A DNA stretch of 64,000 bases from Agromyces sp. Soil535 (GTDB taxonomy: Bacteria; Actinomycetota; Actinomycetes; Actinomycetales; Microbacteriaceae), in the NCBI RefSeq assembly GCF_001428255.1, contig NZ_LMRW01000012.1:555-64554 (forward strand), written 5' to 3'. Below, piece by piece: positions 8,358 through 18,255 of this stretch. The translations under genes and the position numbers were made by a program. Numbering within the stretch: position 1 is the stretch's first letter; the number at the start of each line of letters is the position of its first letter. The notes below the pieces were generated by a model. That model was not told the origin of the DNA. It searched no databases and saw nothing but the letters and a program-made list of their open reading frames with translations.

Positions 8358-8954
8358 GTGTACGAAGGCATCGTCCAGGAACTGATCGATGAGCTCGGGC
8401 GCCTGCCCGGCATCGGCCCGAAGTCCGCGCAGCGCATCGCGTTCCACATCGTGCAGACCGAGCATTTCGACGTGACCCGGCTCGCCGAGATCCTCCTCGA
8501 GGTGCGCGACAAGGTGCGGTTCTGCGAGATCTGCGGCAACGTGTCGGAGCAGGAGACCTGCTCGATCTGCCGCGACCCCCGGCGCGACCCGAGCCAGATC
8601 TGCGTCGTCGAGGAGGCGAAGGACGTCGTCGCGATCGAGCGCACCCGCGAGTTCCGCGGGCTCTACCACGTGCTCGGCGGGGCGATCAGCCCCATCGACG
8701 GCATCGGGCCCGATGAGCTGCGCATCCGCCAGCTCATGCAGCGGCTGGCCGACAACACCGTCAACGAGGTCATCATCGCGACCGACCCCAACCTCGAGGG
8801 CGAGGCGACGGCCACCTACCTGAGCCGTCTGCTCACCACGCTCGAGATCCGGGTCACCCGGCTCGCGTCGGGGCTTCCGGTCGGCGGCGACCTCGAGTAC
8901 GCCGACGAGGTCACGCTCGGGCGCGCGTTCGAGGGCCGGCGCATCGTCAGCTGA
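8358..8954 (+). CDS. recR: recombination mediator RecR
   Basis: This 198-residue RecR has the usual order of parts: an N-terminal helix-hairpin-helix ([18 protein letters not shown]), a four-cysteine zinc finger ([16 protein letters not shown], about residues 55-70), a Toprim domain beginning [13 protein letters not shown], and a C-terminal Walker-B-like segment ([20 protein letters not shown], here [18 protein letters not shown]). RecR works with RecO/RecF to load RecA on gapped DNA. The GTG start lies 3 nt after the dnaX stop, so the two genes form an operon. The length matches the family. Confidence 0.97.
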   Translation: MYEGIVQELIDELGRLPGIGPKSAQRIAFHIVQTEHFDVTRLAEILLEVRDKVRFCEICGNVSEQETCSICRDPRRDPSQICVVEEAKDVVAIERTREFRGLYHVLGGAISPIDGIGPDELRIRQLMQRLADNTVNEVIIATDPNLEGEATATYLSRLLTTLEIRVTRLASGLPVGGDLEYADEVTLGRAFEGRRIVS

Positions 8955-9000
8955 CCCGCGGCGCCACCGACGTTCTGCCGTCGACGGCGGCCGCAACCCC

Positions 9001-9029
9001 TTGACGCCCCTCGCCTCCACGGCTGGAAT
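9001..9029 (+). promoter_or_regulatory. strong sigma-A-type promoter of the SnoaL-like gene
   Basis: TTGACG (9001-9006), a 17-nt spacer and TGGAAT (9024-9029) form a near-consensus promoter. The ATG at 9037 is 7 nt after the -10 box, so the message is leaderless or has a leader of one or two bases. This shows that an apparent TTG start at 9001 is really the -35 box. Confidence 0.7.
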
Positions 9030-9036
9030 GGGAGGC

Positions 9037-9396
9037 ATGGCGAGCAAAGGCGCTGAATGGATCGCGGGATACGTCGCGGCGTGGGAATCGAACGACTCCG
9101 AGCAGATCGGCGCGTTGTTCACCGATGACGCGGTGTACCGGACGGCTCCCGACGCGGAGCCGCGGCGCGGCCGCGAGGCCATCGTCGCCGGATGGCTGGA
9201 GGACCTCGACGAACCGGGCACGTGGGCGTTCGACTGGAGCATCCTCGACGAGCACGACGACTTCGTGGTGGTGCAGGGCCGCACCGAGTACCCCGCGGAG
9301 AAGGACTACCTCAACCTCTGGATCATCCGCCTCGCCGACGACGGCCGGGCGACCGAGTACACCGAGTGGTACATGCCGCGGCCGCACAAGGACTGA
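9037..9396 (+). CDS. SnoaL-like / NTF2-fold protein
   Basis: This 119-residue protein has the typical opening of SnoaL-like polyketide-cyclase or nuclear-transport-factor-2 fold proteins (WIAGYVAAWESNDSEQIGALFTDDAVY, shown here by its WESND and LFTDDAVYRTAP segments). A central conserved GREAIVAGWL follows, and a Trp/Tyr-rich end (EYTEWYMPRP). Such small alpha+beta barrels bind hydrophobic ligands or act as cyclases or isomerases. The actual reaction cannot be told. The start at 9037 is chosen because the -10 box ends 7 nt upstream. It is convergent with the next gene. Confidence 0.78.
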   Translation: MASKGAEWIAGYVAAWESNDSEQIGALFTDDAVYRTAPDAEPRRGREAIVAGWLEDLDEPGTWAFDWSILDEHDDFVVVQGRTEYPAEKDYLNLWIIRLADDGRATEYTEWYMPRPHKD

Positions 9397-9433
9397 CCGC
9401 GGCATCCGCGATCGAGGACGAAGCACGCTGAAC

Positions 9434-9928
9434 CTAGCGGAGCACCTCGACGAGCACCACCCACGCGATGATGATGGCCGCGATCACGGCGAGCACCGAA
9501 CCGAACGCGACGGCGACGAGCCCCGCCGACGCCGCGCCGGCGACGATCAGCACGGACCCCGTGAGGAAGGTCGCGAGCGGCAGCAGGCCGGCAATGCTCT
9601 GGAGCAGCCGGTAGCCGGCGCGATTCGACGTCTGCTTCATGATGACGTTGATCGCGTGCACCTGGAAGGCCCCCGCGATGAGCGTGGCCACCAGCACTTC
9701 GACGCCATAGGCGAAGGTGCCCTGATCGGGGATCAGTCCGAACGCCCCGGCGACGATCGCGAGCACGAGCGTGGCGATCGAGGTCGCTGTGCGCGCCGGC
9801 AGCGTCGCCGAGGTCATGATCGTGGAGATGTTCACCGACATCGCCACGATGATCAGGCCCGCGAGCGCCGCCGTGGCGCCCACCATGGCCACGTTGAAGT
9901 CCGTCCACCCCTCGAGCGCTTCCGCCAT
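9434..9928 (-). CDS. conserved membrane protein, five helices
   Basis: This 164-residue protein has five predicted membrane helices, about residues 12-34, 48-66, 73-90, 109-130 and 138-160, and few charges. It is not recognised as a named family. The ATG at 9928 follows the minus-strand -10 box TAGAGT (9940-9935) by 6 nt with no Shine-Dalgarno, indicating a leaderless message. It diverges from lysC. Nothing in it suggests transport or enzymatic residues. Confidence 0.72.
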   Translation of the reverse strand: MAEALEGWTDFNVAMVGATAALAGLIIVAMSVNISTIMTSATLPARTATSIATLVLAIVAGAFGLIPDQGTFAYGVEVLVATLIAGAFQVHAINVIMKQTSNRAGYRLLQSIAGLLPLATFLTGSVLIVAGAASAGLVAVAFGSVLAVIAAIIIAWVVLVEVLR

Positions 9929-9934
9929 GAGGGC

Positions 9935-9940
9935 ACTCTA
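9935..9940 (-). promoter_or_regulatory. -10 box of leaderless membrane protein gene
   Basis: On the minus strand the sequence reads TAGAGT and is followed by 6 nt and then the ATG at 9928. A GTGACG at 9965-9960 could be a -35 box, although the 19-nt spacing is long. Confidence 0.45.
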
Positions 9941-9992
9941 GCGTCGGGCCGTCGGGCGCCGTCACATTGCCGGGCGTGCATACGCGCCGCCG

Positions 9993-9998
9993 TATGAT
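9993..9998 (+). promoter_or_regulatory. -10 box upstream of lysC
   Basis: TATGAT is a good -10 box about 59 nt before the aspartate kinase start. The best -35 candidate, TTGCCG at 9967-9972, has a long 20-nt spacer. The leader of about 50 nt carries a Shine-Dalgarno (GGGAGA) and no visible riboswitch. Confidence 0.45.
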
Positions 9999-10056
9999 GG
10001 TCCCTCCGGCGACCGGACGTGCATCCCCGGCGCCAGCCACCACCCCGGGAGACCAC

Positions 10057-11331
<1,275 letters not shown>

Positions 11332-11365
11332 GGCGACGCGCTCGGCGTCCGTCGCGCAGAGCCAG

Positions 11366-11381
11366 GGATGCCGCGGCATCC
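11366..11381. repeat. 16-bp perfect palindrome built from the GGATGCC word
   Basis: GGATGCCGCGGCATCC lies 35 nt after the lysC stop. It may act as a weak terminator or attenuator between lysC and asd. It consists of the over-represented genomic word GGATGCC and its complement. Confidence 0.5.
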
Positions 11382-11402
11382 GATCCCCGAATCCCTGCCG
11401 GT

Positions 11403-12594
<1,192 letters not shown>

Positions 12595-12619
12595 GGGGTC
12601 CGTCGGCCGGCGGATGTCG

Positions 12620-12634
12620 CCCCCCTACGGGGGG
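12620..12634. terminator. GC hairpin after asd
   Basis: CCCCCC-TAC-GGGGGG forms a tight 6-bp stem with a 3-nt loop 26 nt after the asd stop. No U tract follows, as is usual in actinobacteria. The promoter of the next gene begins at the following base. Confidence 0.5.
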
Positions 12635-12663
12635 ATGACACGGGATGGCAGGGCCCATAGCAT
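12635..12663 (+). promoter_or_regulatory. promoter of the LAETG surface protein
   Basis: ATGACA (12635-12640), a 17-nt spacer and TAGCAT (12658-12663) give a near-consensus promoter. The predicted start leaves a leader of about 40 nt with an AGGAG ribosome site before the ATG at 12711. Confidence 0.65.
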
Positions 12664-12710
12664 GGCGGCGTCCGCCGTTGTGGTGGCACGCCGACCCGAG
12701 GAGCCCGAAC

Positions 12711-13298
12711 ATGATCAATCGCCGTGCCATCGGTGCCGCGCTGCTTCTTGCCGGCGGCATCGCACTCTTCAGCGCCGCACCTGCGTACGCGATCCCTCCG
12801 ACTCCGACACCGATACCGACTCCGTCGGCGCCGCCCGAGGAGGGGGTCTGCGACGAGCTCGACTCGGGCAAGATCGATGTCAGCGACAAGGTGACGTCGT
12901 TGGAGATCTCCGCCCCCGACGGATATGTCATCACCGAGTACTGCGTGAAGGCCGGTTCGGTCATACATGGCGATGGGCCGCAGTACGTCACGGTCGATCC
13001 GCCTACGCAGACCGTCGTCATCCAGCACGAGAGCGGTAAGGACATCAGCCACTACTCGTTCTCGTTCGAACTCGCGCCGACTACGCCGCCGACCACGCCG
13101 CCGGCGTCGACTCCGCCGGCGACGACCCCGCCGGCGACGACCCCGGCGGGGACGACGACGCCCACGGGTGGCGGCACCGGCCTCGCCGAGACCGGCTTCG
13201 ACGGAGCCTGGCTGCTCTTCGCGGGCCTCGGTGCGATCGCCATCGGCTCGCTCGTCGTCGGCGAGCGCCTGGCGGTCAGGCGACGCCGAGGCGTGTGA
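12711..13298 (+). CDS. cell-wall-anchored surface protein with LAETG sorting signal
   Basis: This 195-residue protein has a Sec signal peptide (residues 1-27, cleaved after APAYA), a short Pro/Thr linker and a compact domain of about 80 residues with a Cys pair (GVCDELDSG and TEYCVKAG). A second Pro/Thr-rich stalk follows (about 125-155). The C-terminal sorting signal is LAETG, a hydrophobic helix and RRRRGV. LAxTG is the motif favoured by class E sortases of high-GC actinobacteria; no sortase gene is in this window. The small domain is found in many actinobacterial wall proteins but its function is not known to me. It is followed by a strong terminator. Confidence 0.85.
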   Translation: MINRRAIGAALLLAGGIALFSAAPAYAIPPTPTPIPTPSAPPEEGVCDELDSGKIDVSDKVTSLEISAPDGYVITEYCVKAGSVIHGDGPQYVTVDPPTQTVVIQHESGKDISHYSFSFELAPTTPPTTPPASTPPATTPPATTPAGTTTPTGGGTGLAETGFDGAWLLFAGLGAIAIGSLVVGERLAVRRRRGV

Positions 13299-13304
13299 CG
13301 CCTT

Positions 13305-13344
13305 CGACCGACCCGGCCCGCATCGCGCGGGTCCGGGTCGGTCG
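13305..13344 (+). terminator. strong intrinsic terminator after the surface protein
   Basis: A 12-bp perfect stem (13305-13316 with 13333-13344) encloses a further CCCGC/GCGGG stem (13317-13321 with 13327-13331) with one bulged base. It begins 6 nt after the stop codon at 13298. Confidence 0.75.
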
Positions 13345-13371
13345 CCTCCGTTGGACTGCCGCAAGGTCCTC

Positions 13372-14067
13372 GTGAGGCTGCCAGTGACAGTTCAGGGCAT
13401 CGGCACGGCATCCGTCGCCCTGCTCGTGGCGGCGGCATCCGTTGCGGTACTGGCGGCGTGCTCGCCGGGCGCGTACGAGTCCGGTCCCGTGCCGGCAAGC
13501 GATGGAGCGCCGATCGTCGCCTTCTACGGTGACTCGTACACGCGCGGCACGGGGGCGAGCTCGCCCGAGCGGCGGTGGTCGACGATCATCGCCGAGGACC
13601 GGGGCTGGTACGAGTTCAATCCCAGCGTCGACGGGCTCGGATTCGTGAACAACCGCGGATTCGGCGCCGACCTGATCGACCAGATCGTCGAGCACGACCC
13701 GCCGCCTGACATCGTGATCGTCACGATGGGGCTGAACGACAACTTCTCGATGCCCGCCGGCGCAGGCGACATCCAGGCTGCCATCGACGCCGACCTGGAG
13801 CGGTTGCGCGAGGAACTGCCCGCCGCGCGGCTCGTGGTGGTGGAGCCGTTCTGGTACACCGACGAGCGACCCGACTCCGTCGACCGGATCATCGGCTGGG
13901 TCGAGGATGCCGCTCGGCGGGTGGGTGCCGACCACATCGACGGGGCGTCGCATTGGCTCGAGGGGCATCCGGAGTGGATGGCCGCCGACGGCATCCACCC
14001 GAACGACGAGGGGTACGCCGAGATCGCCCGCCGAATGGACGCCGAGCTCGAGCGGATCGGGCTCTGA
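13372..14067 (+). CDS. SGNH/GDSL-type esterase lipoprotein
   Basis: This 231-residue protein has a lipoprotein signal peptide ending in the lipobox VLAAC, then an SGNH hydrolase domain. Block I is FYGDSYT (Ser nucleophile), block III contains MGLND, and block V is DGIHPNDEGY with the catalytic Asp and His. Such enzymes deacylate sugars, lipids or peptidoglycan substituents at the cell surface. The GTG at 13372 is chosen for its AAGG ribosome site; a GTG at 13384 is an alternative giving a slightly shorter signal. It is convergent with the RidA gene. The substrate is unknown. Confidence 0.85.
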   Translation: MRLPVTVQGIGTASVALLVAAASVAVLAACSPGAYESGPVPASDGAPIVAFYGDSYTRGTGASSPERRWSTIIAEDRGWYEFNPSVDGLGFVNNRGFGADLIDQIVEHDPPPDIVIVTMGLNDNFSMPAGAGDIQAAIDADLERLREELPAARLVVVEPFWYTDERPDSVDRIIGWVEDAARRVGADHIDGASHWLEGHPEWMAADGIHPNDEGYAEIARRMDAELERIGL

Positions 14068-14094
14068 GCCCGAGTCCGTCGAGAGGCGCGGCCG

Positions 14095-14478
14095 CTACGC
14101 CTGCGGGATCGCCGCCACCACGTCGATCTCGACGAGGATGTTCGCGAGACGCGAGCCGACCGTGGTGCGCACCGGGTACGGCTCGGTGAAGAACTCGGCG
14201 TAGGCCTCGTTGTACGCGGCGAAGTCGGCGAGGTCCTCGAGGTGCGCGGTGACCTTCACCACGTCGTCGAACGTGAGCCCGTACTCCGCGAGCACCGCGC
14301 CGATGTTGCGCAGCACCTGGCGCGTCTGCTCGGCCACGCCGCCCTCGACGACCTGCCCGGTGGCCGGGTCCTGCGGGCCGAAGCCCGCCGTGTACAGGAA
14401 GCCGTTGGCGACGACGCCGTGGCTGTAGGGTCCGGCGGGCTTGGGCGCGTTCGAGAGCGTCACGGCGGTCTTGGTCAT
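14095..14478 (-). CDS. RidA family enamine/imine deaminase
   Basis: This 127-residue RidA/YjgF protein carries the family marks PAGPYSHGVVANGFLYTAG, QTRQVLRNIGAVL and VRTTVGSRL, where the arginine of the last segment binds the carboxylate of enamines. RidA proteins hydrolyse the reactive enamine/imine intermediates released by PLP-dependent dehydratases. Its place at the end of an operon that starts with such a dehydratase fits that role well. The ATG has a strong AGGAGGA ribosome site. It is 45 nt downstream of the IclR gene. Confidence 0.93.
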   Translation of the reverse strand: MTKTAVTLSNAPKPAGPYSHGVVANGFLYTAGFGPQDPATGQVVEGGVAEQTRQVLRNIGAVLAEYGLTFDDVVKVTAHLEDLADFAAYNEAYAEFFTEPYPVRTTVGSRLANILVEIDVVAAIPQA

Positions 14479-14523
14479 GGTTCCTCCTGGGGATCGGTGG
14501 TGATCGGTGGTGGTCGGGTCGGC

Positions 14524-15255
14524 TCAGCCGAGCTCGCGTGAGATGGCCTCGGCGGTCTCGCGCAGCGCAGGCAGGAACGTCTTCAGCCGTTCGAGGTCGG
14601 CGACCATGCGGATCGCGGTGACCGAGATCGCGCCGACGACGCCCATGGGGCTCTGGATCGGCACGGCGATGCAGTTGACGTACGGCTCGAACTCGCGGTC
14701 GTCCGTCGCCCAGCCGCGGGCCGCGACGACGGCGAGCTCGCGGTCGAGCCGCTCACGCGTCGTGATGGTGTGGTCGGTGTGCCGCTCCCAGGTGACCCCG
14801 TCGAGCACGGCGTCGCGCCCCGCGGCGTCGAGGTTCGCGAGGATCGCCTTGCCCACGGCCGAGCAGTAGGGGATCACCGCCCTGCCGATGCGCGAGTACA
14901 TGCGCACGCCCGACTCGTCCTCGGCCTTGTCGACGTAGACGATCGATCGATCCATGAGCGCCGCGAGGTGCACGGTGTTGCCGGTGCGGCGCTGCAGGCG
15001 TCGCACGTGCTCGGCGCCCGCCTCGCGCAGGTCGAGCGAGTCGAGGGCCTCCTTCGAGAGCGCGGCGAGGCGCGGGCCGAGGGTGTACCGGCCGCTGCCG
15101 CGCCGGCGCACCCAACCCACCTCCTCGAGCGATTGCAGCTCGCGGAACATCGTGGAGCGGTGCAGGCCGAACGCCTCGGCGAGCTCCGCGACCGTGCGCG
15201 GGTCGGCCGCGATCGCGTCGATGATGCGGGCGGCACGAGTGACGCTCTGCGACAT
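14524..15255 (-). CDS. IclR family transcriptional regulator
   Basis: This 243-residue regulator has an N-terminal winged helix (residues about 3-60; TVAELAEAFGLHRSTMFREL is the recognition region) and a C-terminal IclR effector domain (about 75-240, with GKAILANL and VNCIAVPI). It is the third gene of the minus-strand catabolic operon; its start lies 1 nt after the stop of the deacylase gene and has a GAGGAGG ribosome site. It probably controls this operon and the divergent kinase/aldolase pair through the palindrome at 18198-18216. The effector is likely a pathway intermediate such as KDG, which is inference. Confidence 0.93.
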   Translation of the reverse strand: MSQSVTRAARIIDAIAADPRTVAELAEAFGLHRSTMFRELQSLEEVGWVRRRGSGRYTLGPRLAALSKEALDSLDLREAGAEHVRRLQRRTGNTVHLAALMDRSIVYVDKAEDESGVRMYSRIGRAVIPYCSAVGKAILANLDAAGRDAVLDGVTWERHTDHTITTRERLDRELAVVAARGWATDDREFEPYVNCIAVPIQSPMGVVGAISVTAIRMVADLERLKTFLPALRETAEAISRELG

Positions 15256-15256
15256 G

Positions 15257-16867
15257 TCAGGCCTCCTCGGTGCGTGCGGGTCGAGTCGAGCGACGGATAC
15301 CGCGTCCCGGCGTCGCCCCCGTGAGCGCGCCGCGCGCCAAGACGGGAACCCCGGCGACGAGCACGTCATCGATGCCCTCGGCGAGGGCGAGCGGCTCGTC
15401 GTACGTCGCGCGGTCGTGCACCCGGTCGGGGTCGACGAGCACGAGGTCGGCGGTCCAGCCGGGGCGGACTCGCCCGCGCCGGCCGAGCCCGAACCGGTCG
15501 GCCGCCCGCGTGGAGACGAGCGCCGCAGCATCCGGCCATGACAGCGCATGCTCCTCGAGCACGAGCGAGCGCAGGTACCGCGCGAACGAGCCGCGCGCGC
15601 GAGGATGCGGGTGGGCGCCGACGAAGATGCCGTCGGAGCCGCCGAGGGCGCGCGGGTGGGCGAGGATCGACGCGAGCTCGGCGGGTGAGCGCTCGTGCTG
15701 CACGGCCATGACGACGTTGACCTCGAGGTCGGATGCGACCAGCACGTCGAGCGCGAACCGCGCCGGGTCGGTGCCGGCCTGCGCGGCCGCGTCGCCGAGC
15801 GTGCGGCCGAGCGCCCACGCGTACCCGGGGGCGGCGACATGCGCGAGCGTGAGCATGCCGGGCCAGTCGGGACCGAGGCTCGGATGGTCGACGATGGTGG
15901 GGAACCACTCGTCGATGAGCCGCCGACGCTCGTCGGGGTCGGCGAGCGCCGCGAGCACCTCGGGCGTCGGGCGCACGGTCAGGGTCGGGGGAAGGATCGG
16001 CATGGCGAGGATCGAGCAGCCGCGCGTGTAGGGGTAGGCGTCGAAGGTGGCGTCGACGCCGGATGCCGCGAGCCGGCGCATGAGGTCGTGCACGATCGGC
16101 GGCTCGGCGTGGAAGTGCGAGATGTGCACGGCGACGCGGGAGTGCCGTGCGATCGCCGCGATCTCGGCGATGCCGGCGGCCGAGTTCGCCTCGTAGCCGC
16201 CGCGCATGTGCGAGACGTACACGCCGCCGGCCGCCGCGACGGGCTCGCTGAGGCGCGCCAGCTCGTCGGTCGGCGCGAAGATCCCCGGCACGTAGTCGAG
16301 CCCGGTCGACACGCCCAGCGCGCCCGCTGCGAGGCCGTCGGCCACGAGCTCGCGCATCGCGTCGAACTCGGCGGGCGACGCGGCATCCGTCGACCGGCCG
16401 CAGATCTCCTGGCGCACGGTGCCCGCCGGCACGAGGTAGCCCTGGTTGAGCGGGGTGGTGCCGTCGTAGGAGGCGAGCAGTTCGCCGACGCCGCCCCCGC
16501 CGTACGACGGGTGCGGCCCGTTGATCGCGGCGAAGTACTCGCTCGCGTACGCGCCGTCGCCGGGCGCATACGAGACGCCGTCCTGGCCTCCGATCACGGT
16601 CGTCACGCCCTGCCGGAGCAGCGCGAGCTGGACTTCGGGGTCGAACACGCGCGCGTCGGAGTGCGCATGCGCGTCGACGAACCCGGGGAGCAGCAGACGC
16701 CCGGCGCCCTCCACCACCGCGTCGACGTCGGCGGTGCGAACGCTCGCGCCGTGCGGCTCGATGCGCACGATGCGGTCGCCCTCGACGACGACGTCAACGG
16801 GCTCGGCCGGCGTGCTGACGTGTCCGTCGCCGTCGACGACGGTCACGTCTCGGATGAGGAGCGTCAT
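15257..16867 (-). CDS. N-acyl-D-amino-acid deacylase family amidohydrolase
   Basis: This 536-residue metal-dependent amidohydrolase belongs to the D-aminoacylase family. The N-terminal beta-sandwich leads into the metal motif GFVDAHAHSD, then GLDYVPG, VSHMRGG with HISHFHAE (metal-bridging histidines), and GSDGIFVGAHPHPRARGS with the catalytic Asp. Classical members hydrolyse N-acyl-D-amino acids. The context (deaminase, KDG kinase, KDPG aldolase) suggests that N-acetyl-D-glucosaminate may be the true substrate, with acetate released. It sits 11 nt downstream of the deaminase gene. The family call is firm and the substrate is inference. Confidence 0.92.
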   Translation of the reverse strand: MTLLIRDVTVVDGDGHVSTPAEPVDVVVEGDRIVRIEPHGASVRTADVDAVVEGAGRLLLPGFVDAHAHSDARVFDPEVQLALLRQGVTTVIGGQDGVSYAPGDGAYASEYFAAINGPHPSYGGGGVGELLASYDGTTPLNQGYLVPAGTVRQEICGRSTDAASPAEFDAMRELVADGLAAGALGVSTGLDYVPGIFAPTDELARLSEPVAAAGGVYVSHMRGGYEANSAAGIAEIAAIARHSRVAVHISHFHAEPPIVHDLMRRLAASGVDATFDAYPYTRGCSILAMPILPPTLTVRPTPEVLAALADPDERRRLIDEWFPTIVDHPSLGPDWPGMLTLAHVAAPGYAWALGRTLGDAAAQAGTDPARFALDVLVASDLEVNVVMAVQHERSPAELASILAHPRALGGSDGIFVGAHPHPRARGSFARYLRSLVLEEHALSWPDAAALVSTRAADRFGLGRRGRVRPGWTADLVLVDPDRVHDRATYDEPLALAEGIDDVLVAGVPVLARGALTGATPGRGIRRSTRPARTEEA

Positions 16868-16878
16868 GCGTGGAGGGC

Positions 16879-18171
16879 CTAGAAGAACGTGCGGACGAGG
16901 TCGACGACGCGGGTGCTGCCCGCACGCTCGACCACGGGGAGCCAGCGCCGCTTGTCGAAGGCGGTGCACGGGTGCGAGAGGCCGAGCGACACGACGTCGC
17001 CGATCGCGACCGGCAGCGGGGCATCCGATCGCAGGAACGCGTGCTGGTCGTTGAGGGCGGTGACGGATGCCCCGACGAGCGGTTGCTCGTCGCCGCCGAG
17101 CGCCGCGGCGACGCCGAACGGCACGGGCAGCCCCTCGTCGTAGGGGAAGTCGCGCTTGCCCCCGTCGAGCAGCGCCAACCCCGGCTCGGGATGCGAGACG
17201 ACGCGCGCGTACCCGCGCATCGCAGGGGTGAGGGCGGGCGCGCCGGCGCCGGCGCGGGCCATGTCGAGCGGGGAGATGCCGTGGTAGAAGCCGTCGTCGT
17301 GCAGCAGCGAGGCGCCCGAGCGAAGGACCCAGCGCGTGCGGCGGCCGGCCGCGGCATCCGCCTCGATCGCGGGCCCGAACTCGTCGGCGACCAGGTCGAG
17401 ATAGGCGCTGCCGCCGGCTGAGACGATGAGCCGGTCGTCGTCCGTCATGCGACGCACCGCGTCGCGCAGCTCGAGCAGGTCGGCGAGGTGGTCGCGCACG
17501 GCGACGAGCGCCGTGGCCGAGCGATCGTGCCCCAGGCTGCCCTCGTAGCACGCCACGCCGGCGAGGCGCAGCACGGGGGAATCCGTGACGCGGCGTGCGA
17601 CCGCCTCGGCGGCGTCCAGGGTGCGGGCGCCGGTGCGTCCGCCGTGGGCGCCGAGTTCCACGAGCACCTCGATCGGGCGGGGGAGCGGCGTGTCTGCGAT
17701 GCCGTCCTCCATCGCCTCGACGGTCTCGACCGAGTCGACCCATGCGGTGAACGCGACGTCGGGGTCGGCGAGCTCCCGCGCGACCCAGGCCAGCGCGCGC
17801 GGCGCGACGAGGGCGTTCGCGAGCATGATGCTGGAGACGCCGAACGAGCGGGCCGTGCGCACCTGGCCGGGGGTCGCGAGGGTGAGGCCGGTCGCGCCGG
17901 CCTCGAGCTGCAGGCGCCAGAGGGCCGGCGCCATGGTCGTCTTGCCGTGCGGCATGAGCTCCATGCCGCGCGCGGTCGCCCATGACTGGATCGTCGCGGC
18001 GTTTCGGCGGAGCGCATCGGCGTCGAGCACGGTGAGCGGTGTCCAGAACTCGTCGAGGCTCGGATCGGTCGCGAGGAACTGGCGCACCGTGAGTCCCGCC
18101 GCTCGCTCGGGCAGTCCGGTGTCGCTCGGTGCGAGCACCTCCGCGGCGAGGTCGTCGATTCGGCGTGGCAT
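16879..18171 (-). CDS. PLP-dependent amino acid deaminase (DSD1-like, alanine-racemase fold)
   Basis: This 430-residue fold-type III PLP enzyme resembles eukaryotic-type D-serine dehydratase and D-threonine aldolase. The PLP lysine is in MPHGKTTMAP. The barrel continues with VDSVETVEAM, VELGAHGGRTGAR and SAGGSAYLD, and the C-terminal beta domain ends with the metal-site region SLGLSHPCTAFDKRRWLP, with the His and Cys of the zinc or manganese site. Relatives dehydrate or deaminate D-serine, D-threonine or D-glucosaminate. Next to KDG kinase and KDPG aldolase, conversion of D-glucosaminate to KDG is the most coherent job. It is the first gene of its operon, with an AGAAGGG ribosome site. Confidence 0.87.
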   Translation of the reverse strand: MPRRIDDLAAEVLAPSDTGLPERAAGLTVRQFLATDPSLDEFWTPLTVLDADALRRNAATIQSWATARGMELMPHGKTTMAPALWRLQLEAGATGLTLATPGQVRTARSFGVSSIMLANALVAPRALAWVARELADPDVAFTAWVDSVETVEAMEDGIADTPLPRPIEVLVELGAHGGRTGARTLDAAEAVARRVTDSPVLRLAGVACYEGSLGHDRSATALVAVRDHLADLLELRDAVRRMTDDDRLIVSAGGSAYLDLVADEFGPAIEADAAAGRRTRWVLRSGASLLHDDGFYHGISPLDMARAGAGAPALTPAMRGYARVVSHPEPGLALLDGGKRDFPYDEGLPVPFGVAAALGGDEQPLVGASVTALNDQHAFLRSDAPLPVAIGDVVSLGLSHPCTAFDKRRWLPVVERAGSTRVVDLVRTFF

Positions 18172-18197
18172 CCGTGCCCTTCTCAGCTCATCGGCGC

Positions 18198-18216
18198 TGT
18201 TGCAGATGCTGCAACA
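18198..18216. promoter_or_regulatory. 19-bp perfect operator palindrome between divergent operons
   Basis: TGTTGCAGATGCTGCAACA is an 8-bp perfect inverted repeat around ATG. It lies 27 nt upstream of the deaminase start and directly in front of the -35 box of the kinase gene. The IclR regulator encoded in the minus operon is the obvious candidate to bind it. Confidence 0.7.
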
Positions 18217-18219
18217 CGT

Positions 18220-18248
18220 TTGCATGGGATCTGCACACGCGCCAGCAT
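18220..18248 (+). promoter_or_regulatory. promoter of the kinase-aldolase operon
   Basis: TTGCAT (18220-18225), a 17-nt spacer and CAGCAT (18243-18248) place the transcription start at the GTG at 18256, seven nt downstream. The operator at 18198-18216 abuts the -35 box on its upstream side, a position suited to activation or to control of the divergent gene. Confidence 0.6.
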
Positions 18249-18255
18249 AGGGGGC

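Noticed and set aside
9001-9036. A TTG at 9001 as start of the SnoaL-like gene
   Set aside because: The bases are the -35 box of a near-consensus promoter whose -10 ends 7 nt before the ATG at 9037.
9967-10056. TTG at 9967 as start of aspartate kinase
   Set aside because: It would add 30 residues foreign to the family and begins before the -10 box at 9993; the GTG at 10057 has a ribosome site.
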